DNA of 64,000 nucleotides from Kappaphycus alvarezii (Eukaryota; Rhodophyta; Florideophyceae; Gigartinales; Solieriaceae). The translations under genes and the position numbers were made by a program. Under the pieces are notes generated by a model. It searched no databases. It was not told where the DNA came from and saw only the letters and a list, made by a program, of their open reading frames with translations. The stretch is taken from the NCBI GenBank assembly GCA_002205965.3, contig NADL03000694.1:1-64000 (forward strand). Reading direction: 5' to 3'. Positions 10,774 through 20,975 of this stretch are shown in pieces (positions within the stretch are counted from its first letter, which is position 1; the number at the start of each line of letters is the position of its first letter).

Positions 10774-11171
10774 AGCAGTGTCTAAGAGTCTTATTGAACT
10801 TTATTGAACTTTGAGCAACTTCTTAGGAGGGCAATGAAATCTCTGGCTCTTGTATGCCGAGGGCTGAAGGGAATTAGCGATCAGAGCGAGGGTATGTGAG
10901 CTATTTTTCTCGTCCTTGTTTGAGTAGTGCTGGAGTTAAGATTCAAATATACATGCGGGCACTGAGTAATTCAGTAATGAATTAGGTCAAGATCGATCGC
11001 GAGAATTTCTGTTTTTGTCCAGTTTTTTATTTCTATTAAAATGTTTTGCTTTGTTGCCCAATTTCGGTAAAATAAATGAATTATTAAGAATAATTCAAAT
11101 GGTACATATCTCTCGTGCCGCCAATGATCGATAAATCGATCTTTTACAATGTTAGCCATTTTGAATGGAAA
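10774..11171. other. Stretch without recognisable gene
   Basis: AT-rich, with a duplicated TTATTGAACTTT near 10790-10812. No coding sequence or structured RNA was recognised. Confidence 0.4.
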
Positions 11172-11204
11172 TTGCTATTGATCTATCTATCGATCAAAAA
11201 GGCC
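11172..11204 (+). repeat. Candidate left terminal inverted repeat
   Basis: Read inward, this stretch (TGCTATTGATCTATCTATCG...) matches the reverse complement of 15278-15310 at roughly 24 of 33 positions. Its core is itself nearly palindromic, so the match could be partly fortuitous. Confidence 0.35.
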
Positions 11205-11403
11205 GTTTAAAGGGCTACCAGACGGGCTCTCCAGCATATTTACAGTTTTTTTTTGATGCAATGGACCGCAGCAGTGTAATGTTCTGGTCTTCCTGAACAC
11301 TCTCGAAGTTCAATGATCAAAATCAACCAACTAAAAGTTTCACAGCCACACGTTCCCGCCAGAAAATCTCTCACGATGGATCCTGCACGCCGTCCGGTGC
11401 AGA

Positions 11404-14400
11404 ATGTACCTCCATCCGATCAATTCGACCTCAAACTCCCTGCAACACCCCCAAACGCCTCTACATCACACCCTCAACAGGAACAATAAGCACCAAATCT
11501 GCAAATGTCTTCAGGGGCTCATTTTCGGGTACTTTACCCCCTCCGACGACAATGGATCACGGGCGTGGACGTGGACGACCAAGAGGTTCAGGAAGAAGAA
11601 CATCAAGAACAACTGCAAGAGCTTCAAGAGTGAGGGAATCACGAGAAAGAGGTTCCAAAAGAGGTGGCACAGGGAGGGGTACATCTGTTGGGCGGAGATG
11701 TGGGCAGGGAAGAGGTCGAAGAGCTGAGACGCTTGTTTTACCGAACCTGAGTCAAGGATGGGAACAACGAGATAGTCAATGCAAAGATTTGAAGTTGGAG
11801 TCAGCATTTACAAACCAAACGATATAGCATCGGGCTAGGTCGTTATGCTCCAATGCGGTGGGTAAACTGGAGCTGCAGTGTAAAGTGAGGGAGATACCTC
11901 CGACGAGGGCTGGGGTTATGTTTTTACTTATGAAAGGTCTTCTAAATTAGCACATGTTGTGTTTGAATGAGTACATTGCTCTAAATAATCTGCAACAGGC
12001 AAAATTGATTCTTTCAGACAGTTACTCATACGATGCTGTCCTGTTATTGTCGCACACGACAGGTTTCAGTTTCGAACGGACAATAACTTTCTGCGGCAGA
12101 TGTGACAACAGTCTCTGTCACTGGAGAGAATTTTTTTCATCTCTGAGAATGTTCTAACATACTCACAGACTGTAAGAGGTGGTGAGGGTGGGCTCACATT
12201 TAATTCAAAGCGGAATAAAACAAGGCAGCTAGCTGAGTTTGAATCAATCGCATTCAGGGACACAAAAATTGTAATTTTTACAACCTTGAAGCTGTTGGGA
12301 ATTCTTGATGATGATTTGTTTGGGAAAAGAGCTGGGGACAATTAAGTCAAGACGTTAAGCACTATAAAAGCGGACAAAGAAGTTCATAGCGCTGATGCTG
12401 TCGCTGGTGCCTTGTTTCATATTATATTTGCTTTGCGATTCAGACGACGTGGTGAATCCCATCTAGAGCCTGTACGAAAGCTTGTGTCCCTTATCTTGGA
12501 TGGACGGGGGGAGGAAGCCTTCAACACATGTATTGTAACGGCAGGCAGGGGTAACGGAAAGGAGAAATTTGTGAAGCTGCTTTCGGAGTTCGGCTTGAGT
12601 TCGGTATTTGTGATGCCCGAACAACTGTTAAGGGTACATCCGTTTGTAGCAACATCATGTATGGACATCAATAGTGCTGATTATGAGTATGCAGAACTTG
12701 AGGCTGAGGATCAAGAAGGGTAGCAGCCTGCGGCGGAAGTGGGAAAGGATGGTGATAGGAACAGGCAGAGTGGCACAGTAGCCCCAAGGATCGACAATCG
12801 CCATGCCGAAAATGTCTCTTCGAAAGCTCGAAATGTAGTTGAAGGCAGTGTGGAAGTTCTAGAACTGTGGATAGAGCTGGAGGAAATGGGGGAGCAGGTG
12901 CGACCAGCGAGGCTGCTGGTAACACGGAAGCAGAAGTTGCAAGTTCTGAACCATCATCGAGTACAGTGGCTGCTCAAGAGCCACAGTACGATCGCAGGAA
13001 GGATTTTATAATAGATGATAATCCTTCATTGGGGCCTGCCTGTTACTATGCGACAAAGTCAATCGAAGTGGGTAGTCGGGTGAGGCAAAACAGAATGGCA
13101 GCTGTTGCAATTAGGAATCGCGGAACAGCAAAGTTCGCGAAAGTACTTCGATTCATGTACACAGTACCGGACTTTAGTCAACACAAATTTGACACTTGGG
13201 TTGCCGTTCCTAACTCAGATGCCGATCTTTAGATTGATTTGTATCATGAATACGACAAGGATAGTGAGAATCATCGCCAACTGAGAAAGTCTACGGTCGA
13301 TCAAATTAAGATGGACTGTGAGCCTGTCACTGTGGGTCAGCGATGTGCCGATTGGTTTGTGCTACGCCAGTTCCATGTAACAGGCACGAACGCTGGTGTT
13401 GTTTTGATGAGCTGTGATGAGGTGAAGGAGAGCTTTAGGTTGGAACGAAACAGCAATACTGAGGAAAGAAAGGCGTTCAAATGGTTTGAGCTGTTCTATA
13501 ATGTTTGATTCAGTGCCAAAGTATCCACGGAAGCAATGATGAGGGGTACTGTGAATGAGAAGGCTGTCTTGAAATCAATCTCTATTGAACCATTTGTTGA
13601 GGTGGTCTTCGAGGTTGGGATGCTTGCAATGAAGGATGCAAGATTTTTGGCATGCTCACCGGACGGAATCGCTGTGGTAAAGAAGAGTTACTTTGGGGGT
13701 CGGAGCGGATGCATCTCCTCATTTGAGTTAGAGGGATAGGAGCTTCTGTTGAAAACAATTGAAACCAAGACTCTTGTTGCTGCTTCAACTCTTGAGGAGT
13801 CTGAGACAATCACAAGTCATGATGCTATCCAATGTTGCGTGGGAGATGATTTGTTTAGGAAGTACATACCCAGAGAGCACATGGCACAACTACTACGCCA
13901 CCTAATTGTTATTTAGCTTAACTTGGCGTTGCATGTAGCAGCAGCCGAGACTGGGATACTGTATTTGGTAATTGTTAAGTGCGCTACGGGTGTGAGGCAA
14001 CGGCGATTTCAGGTACCGAAGGACGTCGTGACCCCAATTGTTTCATGGGCCTATGAAGGGGAAGCAACGCTTCCATCCTATGTTAGACAGGACTGGAAGA
14101 CGATTGTGAAGTCCAGAATTCAGTTTTGGAAGATTTTTGAAGGATACGTACAAGACCAAGGTCCTTTTCAACCGTTGAAGCTCTTTAAGCATGGTTCCCA
14201 GAGTTTCTACTCCAAAACAAAGCTGGAGTTGACGGTTCCACACATCTTCGTGTCATAATACGCTCATGTACATCCCATCCTCACTGAGAACAGAAATTTT
14301 TGTCGCAGATCATTTAGACAGTTGCAATCAATGCCTTTCTTGGTTGGCGTATGTATGAGAGAAGAGACTTGCTGAGGCCTGACTTTCCCTAACTATACAT

Positions 14401-15240
14401 TCATAGTAACTTGTTTAACAAAGTTCAATCGACGGCAGAGTTCATTCTTGATGTCTCATAAGAATTGTTAAGTCATGCAGCCGCTTTCCAGGCCGGTACT
14501 GGAATGGTCATGTAAGGATTGACACCGGTTGTTACTAGGTCTATATCCAAGGAAGATATTAGGCTCATTGTAATCGATGCTAACAACAGGCGGAACAAGC
14601 GCTTGGCTTAATTCAACAGCACCGATGGTTGTACGCTACGAATACGGGTTCATGTACACAAGCCATTGCTCGATAAATCACTTTACTGTAGTGTCTGTGG
14701 CCAAAAACAGGGCGCTAAAAGAGGTCATACATCTTCTTCCAAATACACTTTTTGTGTCTTTAATTTATATCTGAGGGTATACCACGGTTTGCGTAAGATT
14801 TATTGGAGCTTATGGCATAATCAAAGTGCTTTTTTTACTTTAACTTTTTGGGTTAGTTTAAGTTTTTATAATACAACATTGATTTCAATCTTTCAGTCTT
14901 TCAGTCTCAATCGAGGACAGGAATTAGCTGTGCATCCAGAGCTGTACATGCGGGATCTTCACATGCAAACGTTACTGTAGTTGTTCAGCGTAGCACGGAC
15001 AGTTTGGGTCCTATTGGTGAGTACAGTGTCGTCGAGGAAAGGGGAGGAAGTTCTGGGAGCATGCAAGCTGAAAGAGTGAGAACGAGAAGATTGAGTGTTA
15101 ATGCGTCAAGTTCCGCGATCCTCGGAAGAGCTCTTTCTGCACCAGAGGGCAGTGCAAATTCTCGCCGTGGGACAAAGCGAACAGCCCCTGCATCCAAGGA
15201 GCAAGATGCCAGACTTAATTTGAAGAGAAAAACGGCCTAG
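11404..15240 (+). pseudogene. Decayed transposase-like protein fused to YqaJ-type PD-(D/E)XK exonuclease
   Basis: The plus strand reads, in shifting frames, as one long protein. An Arg/Gly-rich N-terminus (about 11552-11720) is followed by FESIAFRDTKIVIFTTLKLL and FRRRGESHLEPVRKLVSLIL, then TAGRGNGKEKFVKLLSEFGL, VFVMPEQLLRVHPFV and a linker with KDFIIDDNPSLGPACYYATK. Then comes a nuclease: WFVLRQFHVTGTNAG, MRGTVNEKAVLKS (about 13540), the acidic motif CSPDGIAV (about 13655) and IETKT (about 13759), which gives the D...ExK signature of the lambda-exonuclease/YqaJ fold. A basic tail ends at 15240. I recall proteins of this layout in oomycetes; no search was run. Several stops and shifts show the gene is dead. 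Confidence 0.6.
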
Positions 15241-15277
15241 AGACTAGCTTTAGTTGAGCTAACACATGTAAAGGAAG

Positions 15278-15310
15278 CCCCCTTTCGATCTATTTATCGA
15301 TCAAGGGCAT
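15278..15310 (+). repeat. Candidate right terminal inverted repeat
   Basis: Partner of 11172-11204 in inverted orientation, containing GATCTATTTATCGATC. It lies 38 bp after the end of the decayed coding region. Confidence 0.35.
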
Positions 15311-15863
15311 TTTTTGACCTCCGTCACCCACCTTAAAACCCCAAATTGACCGCTTTACTGTGCCAACAATTTTATAGCTGAGGAGCTCGAACTTGCTGTA
15401 TTGTGAGCCATTGTCGTGCTCTTCGACTCTGTTGCATTGGATTAAAGATCTGATGTATTGCACCCAACTACAAGCAGCTCAAAGTCAGTGAGATATATAT
15501 TGATCATAAAATTCCGGCATTAGGGATATTAAACAACAGTAACATCTTAATCATAGGCTTTGTACTGTATTCAATTCAATTGCCAGAAATCTATTTGCTC
15601 TTTCCTTAACCCCCTTTAATTGGATCGATGGGTCTAATATACACTCCTGGCTGATGCGAGTTCTCAAAAATAGCGGCTAAGGGCCTGTAAAAAGCTCAGA
15701 TTGACCTTTGTCTGGTAGACAAAGGAGAGATCTTCTTTGATTTTTTGCCTCTCAGCCCTTCTTTTTTCAACCGTTTTCCAACAAAAAAATAATTTTAACA
15801 TCTTAATCTTTTTTTCGCAGCGGGACCGGTTCCTAGACAGCTTCACAGGAGACCTTAGACTCC
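15311..15863. other. Stretch without recognisable gene
   Basis: AT-rich sequence upstream of the pogo-like pseudogene. It may include its 5' flank or HTH-coding part, but I cannot read a clear HTH domain. Confidence 0.4.
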
Positions 15864-17240
15864 TTGCTGAGAACAAATTTTGACGCTAGAAAGTGCCTCA
15901 AAGGTGACCTCAATTGGGACATAGGGCTAGAAATTCAGACCGGAATAAATTCTCTTTTGCCGCCTGGAAAAGAGATGAACACAAAATTTAAAATAGGGTT
16001 GCTCGCCCGTTTTAAGAAGCGATGGAAGCTTAGGTCTAGGAAATTGTACGGGTAGATTGGTGATGCAGACTTGGTGGTAGCTCAAGACACTCTTCATCAG
16101 CTTTAGAACTTGGTTTCACAACGCTGTTAGAACTATATATCTAATGCCGATGAAACAGGCTTATCCTATGCAATGGCGCTCGAAAAAATTATTTCTGAAA
16201 CCCCCACGCCGAATAGTGAAATAGCCAAAGTACAACTGACTGTATTTTGTCTATTGGACCGTTGTCCTCATATGAGGACAAAAAACCGTAAACTATTTTA
16301 GTTAAGCTTTTTGCTATTTTATGCTGTAATATAGTTTCATCAGTTGTAAGTCTCTAGCAAAACAAAGTTTCTGTAATTTTATCCACTTTTTCCCACCCGA
16401 TCACATTCGATTTTAATGCCAATTTGCCAAGTTTTTTATTTACGTAACGGTATGTGGATGTTCTAGCCGACTTTTTCTAGATTGAAAGCCACTGAGTACC
16501 TATTTAGTGTAATTCTATGATTCTATTGTATCTTTTAGTAAATATTTTAGGCCCCAATTTCTTTTTGATCGCTACAGCTACAGTAAATATTAGCATAAGA
16601 ATGATTTTTGCCCTCAAATGAGGACAAATTGTAATTCATGTGGGGACAGTGCTATGGCGGATAGACGCCAGTATGTGCGAACAATAATGGCAGAAAAAAA
16701 AATCCCTTTGATGATTATAGGCCGAGATTCGAAAACTCGACCATTGAAGACCAAAACTGGACAGCTGCCGAGCTTCGATTACTGGTACAATGAAAAGACT
16801 TGGATGAATTGCAGCCTTTATTTTGATTTTCTCAAACGTTAAAGTGGGTACACCGGGCGCGCTCCAGGATGCTCGATAGTTGCGGAGTCTATGGGACTAA
16901 GAAAACGACTCCGGAGCTATTAGATGTTGGATTACACTACTTGCCCTCTGACATAACCTCGCTACTGCAATCAATGGATGCAGATATTATTTTAAAATTT
17001 AAAAAACCCTATCGGAAGCTACAGTGCGAGAGATCTTTGGATGCATTAGATGATGTACCTGCTAATATTTACAAGTTATATCAAATGGTAGCGATAAAAT
17101 TCGTTCGGAGTATTTGGAATACCTTCTGAGGTGATATTATATTTAATTATTGGAGAAATTCTGGACTATTTGGACCTGAACCCAACTAGGATAAAATAAA
17201 GGTCGCGAAATTTATCATTGAAGATGAATAGGGCATTGAG
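15864..17240 (+). pseudogene. Decayed pogo/Tigger-like (DDE_1) transposase I, split by a MITE
   Basis: Transposase of the Tc1/mariner-pogo group. Segments in order: FKKRWKLRSRKLYG (15.99-16.05 kb), GDADLVVAQDTL, NADETGLSYA with the first catalytic Asp (16143-16172), then an inserted MITE (16248-16668). After it come CANNNGRKKNP (about 16654-16686), KIPLMIIGRDSKTRPLK, YWYNEKTWMN, VGLHYLPSDITSLLQSMDAD (16.93-16.99 kb) and a C-terminal FNYWRNSGLFGPEPN. The stretch with the second Asp, usually LLLVDN, is lost or garbled near 16.85 kb. Several stops and frame changes mark it as dead. Confidence 0.75.
16248..16668. mobile_element. MITE with TIRs and palindromic GTCCTCATATGAGGAC motif, nested in transposase I
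   Basis: The left end reads TGTCTATTGGACC and the right end GGATAGACGCC, which form an imperfect inverted repeat. Inside each end lies the palindrome: exact at 16264-16279, and GCCCTCAAATGAGGAC at 16610-16625. The same ends and palindromes occur in the MITE at 25721-26227. It interrupts the pogo-like transposase between QLTVF and CANNNG. It carries no coding sequence and presumably moved using a Tc1/mariner-type transposase. Confidence 0.7.
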
Positions 17241-18150
17241 AGAAACATAAATAATATTTCTTCTCCTTGGACCCGAGGGGATTTCAGCTTTTGGCTAAAT
17301 TTTAAGGAGTAATAGTGCTTAGAAAAGCCCACAGAAGTAATTACAGCTGAATTTATAGCTTGGAAATGGTTGAGGGAAAAATATCTCTGATGTTCACGAA
17401 AACGATGAGAAGTTTTGTAGGCTGCCCCTGAAGCGGAACAGATGTGAGCTCTCTTAGAGGGAATATGTATAATCAAGTGACAGATCTCTCCTAATTTCAA
17501 TCCTTTCGAATTTATTAATTGACTAAATAAAGAAAAACCTGCACAAAAGCCGAGAAACAGACGATAACATCAAAAAATTCATTTCAAAGCGAAAATAATT
17601 GTACAGCACCATATTCTGCGGTAACTTTCAGAACAATTCTCAGTACAATTCTCAGAATAAGAAAAAGATCTCTATTGGGATAAACCACCGATAAACCGAG
17701 CTTTATCCTATATCGAGATATTACTCTAGACTGTTCATTTTTAATTTTCCGTATGACTATCTACGCCATCCTCAGCCAGTAAAAACACGCCAAATAACCC
17801 AAAAATGGGATTCCAACACGCCAAGTTTAGCGTACAGAATGATGGACTCTTGAAGTATCTATTAGGCCCCTTGGTCAATGTACGGGAACACGTAAAATGT
17901 TTGAAGTTAGGAGAACTAAAATCCTGCTGTAAACAAATCTGTTCGGTAGCCCAACTCTCGACGATATATATTTTAGTGTGCGCCTCCTCGCAACCAACAC
18001 AGGGAGAAGGCAAAGGTGAAAATTTCAGTAAACCGCTAACCAATCTTGCTGATATCCTTCGCCTCCTTACTTATCTCCCTCAACTATTCTTACAACACTC
18101 CGACCTCTCCTTTCTCCCTCGAAAGCCATCCCTTCAAAAAGCTTTGACTC
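17241..18150. other. Stretch without recognisable gene
   Basis: AT-rich. Short open frames (for example 17186-17500 minus, 17805-18167 plus) show no recognisable motif, and no repeat ends were found. Confidence 0.4.
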
Positions 18151-18654
18151 TTTGCTTGCTATGCTGATCACGCTGTTAAGCTACAATCCGGACTTGAGCT
18201 TCATCATGATCACTCACATAATGTGCCAACTTCAATCCTTTTCGAAAAGCATCGCGCTGTAATCAATTGCTTCAAGAAAATCATCGATAAGACCAAGAAA
18301 AGAATGGAGTTCTAAACGAAGATATTGGAGTTGATCGAAATCATCTTGAAAATGTATCCGACCGAAGAATAATCGCTGCCGAATAATATTGCGAACTATA
18401 TCAAGCTCATGTTACCACCTATTAGTTCCCGTTTTAGCGAATAGTTGTTTCGGGAACCGCCTATGGTGATCCGAATTTTCAAGGATGCTGCTGACCATTA
18501 CGAATGCTTACTGGTGAGAAGAGATATTTCGTCATCTATTGATGATGCATCCATCCATTTTAAGGGCAACGCAATGGTTTCCGTTTGGTTCGCGACAGTC
18601 GCTAGCGAAACACAAGAACAGGTAAAGGACTTAACGAAGACAGTGGTATATTAA
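18151..18654 (+). pseudogene. Remnant of an unidentified protein
   Basis: One reading frame of 168 codons is interrupted by only three stops and keeps a protein-like composition: FACYADHAVKLQSGLELHHD, FEKHRAVINCFKKIIDKTKK, PPMVIRIFKDAADHYECLLV, DDASIHFKGNAMVSVWFATV and ASETQEQVKDL. I do not recognise the family. Its place among transposons suggests an element protein, but a decayed host gene is possible. It stops where the Tc1-like element begins, which may have truncated it. Confidence 0.4.
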
Positions 18655-18663
18655 CTCCTTACT

Positions 18664-18765
18664 AATGTAAATGTGCACTACACCGCGTATGTAGGTAATC
18701 TGGAGTGTGCACTGCACTGCACATATAAGTAACTTGGAGTTTACTGCACAGTAATCTAGAGTGAT
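18664..18765 (+). repeat. Left block of degenerate repeats of about 30 bp
   Basis: About three units with the core GTAATCTGGAGT preceded by CTGCRNA-type sequence: ...GTAGGTAATCTGGAGTGTGC..., ...ATAAGTAACTTGGAGTTTAC..., CAGTAATCTAGAGTG. The block is related to 20285-20372 in direct orientation. Confidence 0.6.
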
Positions 18766-18989
18766 GACATACGAAACCCCCAAAGTTTTCAGTTTATCAG
18801 GTTTCTCTTTTTTGCCTAAAAATGGTATTGAATATCGATTTGTGCGGTCTTTTAATATAAAAATGTACACAGCTTATAAATTCCAATTACGTGGTGAGAA
18901 ATAGTGTATCATCCCGCAAAATGGGGGTGACTGACGCATATGACACCCTGCGCTTATATGAGGATACCTTAAACTACCGACACAAATAA

Positions 18990-19900
18990 TAATTAATTAT
19001 CCCGCCCTCTCTCGCAATTGCTTCAGTACAGCGATTTTTTAATTGATTCCACTAGGCTTTGGACAGAGTTCGGTTCAATATTGTTCCAAAAATCAGTGAT
19101 GCAGTCCATGAGTTCCGGCAGTGCCCAAAACTGCCTCGTATTTGCGTAGACGGTCCTGGCTAGTATACCTCAAAGGTTTTCTAGCAATTTCCGACCCGTA
19201 AAAAGAGCTGTCTACTCAAGTACAGATACACCTTGATCCATAAGCCACTCCTTGGCTACCTTCGATGCATGGGCAGGTGCATTTTCCTGCTAGAATGTCC
19301 ATCCAGCCGGCAATTCTTCATCAGCCCACTCAAGCGATTCATTCTCATAAATCTTTAAGTACTCTTCTCCATTTATTTCACATTTACTCTCACTAATCAC
19401 TAATTATTTCTTCCCGTGAGCACAGAAACTACCCATAATATCACAACATTACCTCCTTGTTGACGTTTTGACAAAACCAGTTATTCACGCCCTAAATCGT
19501 GCCAATAGCACTGAATACCATCCGGTCTGTATCAATTGAGCCTTTTCTCGTCGCTTCACACAACATTGCCCCACCAGGCATCGCTTTTATTTGAATGGTT
19601 TCTTGAGAATTTAATTCGGGCATCACGGTGTATCTGCTGGAGGGGAAGTCTTCACTTATTTTTTCTGCAGCGTAGAAAACCTTAACCATTGAAAATCGCT
19701 CTCGTAACACGGAGATTATTTCGTAAAGCGCTTGAGTTTTTTGAGTAGATTGATGCTGTACTTAGCAGAATCCTATCGTTTCTTGAAGTCATTTTTCTGT
19801 TAGTAGCTCAGAGCTTATTGCTGCTATAGGTTTCTGGACTTCTTTGAAAGGATGATATGACTACTAGCGATCGATCAAGCTGTTTGGTAACAGCTTGGAT
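18990..19900 (-). pseudogene. Decayed Tc1/mariner transposase
   Basis: Read on the minus strand, the DDE_3-type core is clear. KVFYAAEKISEDFPSSRYTV corresponds to the first catalytic Asp region (ALFSDE in intact relatives, here FYAAEK). It is followed by NSQETIQIKAMPGGAMLCEA, GWTF-QENAPAHASKVAKEWL around the second catalytic region, LENL-GILARTVYANTRQF and MDCITDFWNNIEPNSVQSLV. Stops interrupt it (for example before QENAPAH) and catalytic positions are changed, so it is inactive. The pattern is that of animal, fungal and protist Tc1 elements. Confidence 0.8.
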
Positions 19901-20284
19901 TGATAAACTTGCTTTTTCCAAGCCTGAAATTTGGGCTAGTTCTTCCAAGTTCAATTAAGTCACCTTCGTCATTGATGACTAATTGGGGAGTTGTATTCTC
20001 CCCACAGGGCTCTTCATGGGTTGGTTATTTTTTAAAGAGTACTGTATCCCTCCAAATTCTTTTAGTTTGTGTTTAGATGTACACGTTGTATGGCATCAGT
20101 CAGCCCCTTTATAACTTTCTATGTTCCTACATCGATGCTACGTGTGCTTTACCTCTAAAAATAAATCCACTTAACGCTACTTTAGTCAAGCTTTTCATTG
20201 GTGGAAAATTTTTTATGAATACCCTTCTTGAAGTCTAAAATATCAGCGAAACAGGGGTTGTCGTGTTGGATCAGTCAAGAGTAT

Positions 20285-20372
20285 ACAGTACAGTAAACTT
20301 CACTGCGTAGATAAGTAATCTGGAGTTTACAATGCTCTGCACACTCGAAGTAAATGCATTTGGAGTTTTTAA
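20285..20372 (+). repeat. Right block of degenerate repeats of about 30 bp
   Basis: Two units, CTGCGTAGATAAGTAATCTG... and CTGCACACTCGAAGTAAATG..., each ending GGAGTTT. They match the left block in the same orientation. Confidence 0.6.
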
Positions 20373-20375
20373 ATT

Positions 20376-20975
20376 CATAATTGCTGTTTTCAGTTGTATC
20401 CACAATGCTAAAAGTGCGTCGCGCGAGAGAAAAATCGCCACTGGGTAACACTAAATTACTTTCCCTAAATCCGTGGGATACCTGCTCGCATGCATTGAAT
20501 GTCGCGAAAATTCGAATGATAAAAAGCAGACTGGCGGTGTAGCGGCGAGCGTAGAGACTTTTTTCTAATGTAGAACAGTTGAATAGTTTGAAAATAAAAT
20601 TGCTGATGATTGTTTTTACTTTGGTTCCCAGGTCGGTGGGGCCTTTTGTAGGCAGTAGATATAGTCTAATATCTCTAGCACATCTACTAACTACTTGCTG
20701 AACTCTCTAGCGGATAGTGCTGCAGAAGATCTTAGTGAACCCGACTCTACAACGATCCTAACAAGCATCGCTAAAATTACGATGGGATAGAGGAATATAG
20801 ACTAAGTAGGATATAAATAGTAGTACGAGCAAAATTGCTACACTACAGTACTGTAAATAGTACATAAATAAAGATAATGTATCCTGGTAGTTCTGGAACT
20901 CCCTCTCTTTGCCAGAACCTTATGGTTTTATCCATCCTTTGTCACGAATTATCCATTGTAAAACAGATAGATCAC
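20376..20975. other. Stretch without recognisable gene
   Basis: Contains GTAC-rich bits (CTACAGTACTGTAAATAGTAC near 20840). No LTR for the neighbouring copia element could be recognised here, although this is where its 3' LTR should lie. Confidence 0.4.

Larger units (their letters stand above)
11172..15310 (+). mobile_element. Candidate DNA transposon carrying transposase plus YqaJ-type nuclease
   Basis: The possible terminal inverted repeats at 11172-11204 and 15278-15310 bracket one long decayed coding region on the plus strand. No target duplication was identified with confidence, so the boundaries are tentative. The interior supports a single element of about 4.1 kb. Confidence 0.4.
18655..20375 (-). 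mobile_element. Tc1-like element with repeat-bearing ends
   Basis: A decayed Tc1 transposase on the minus strand (about 18990-19900) is flanked by two blocks of related repeats of about 30 bp, at 18664-18765 and 20285-20372. The blocks lie in the same orientation, not inverted, so they are not ordinary TIRs. Exact ends and target duplication were not identified. Confidence 0.55.
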
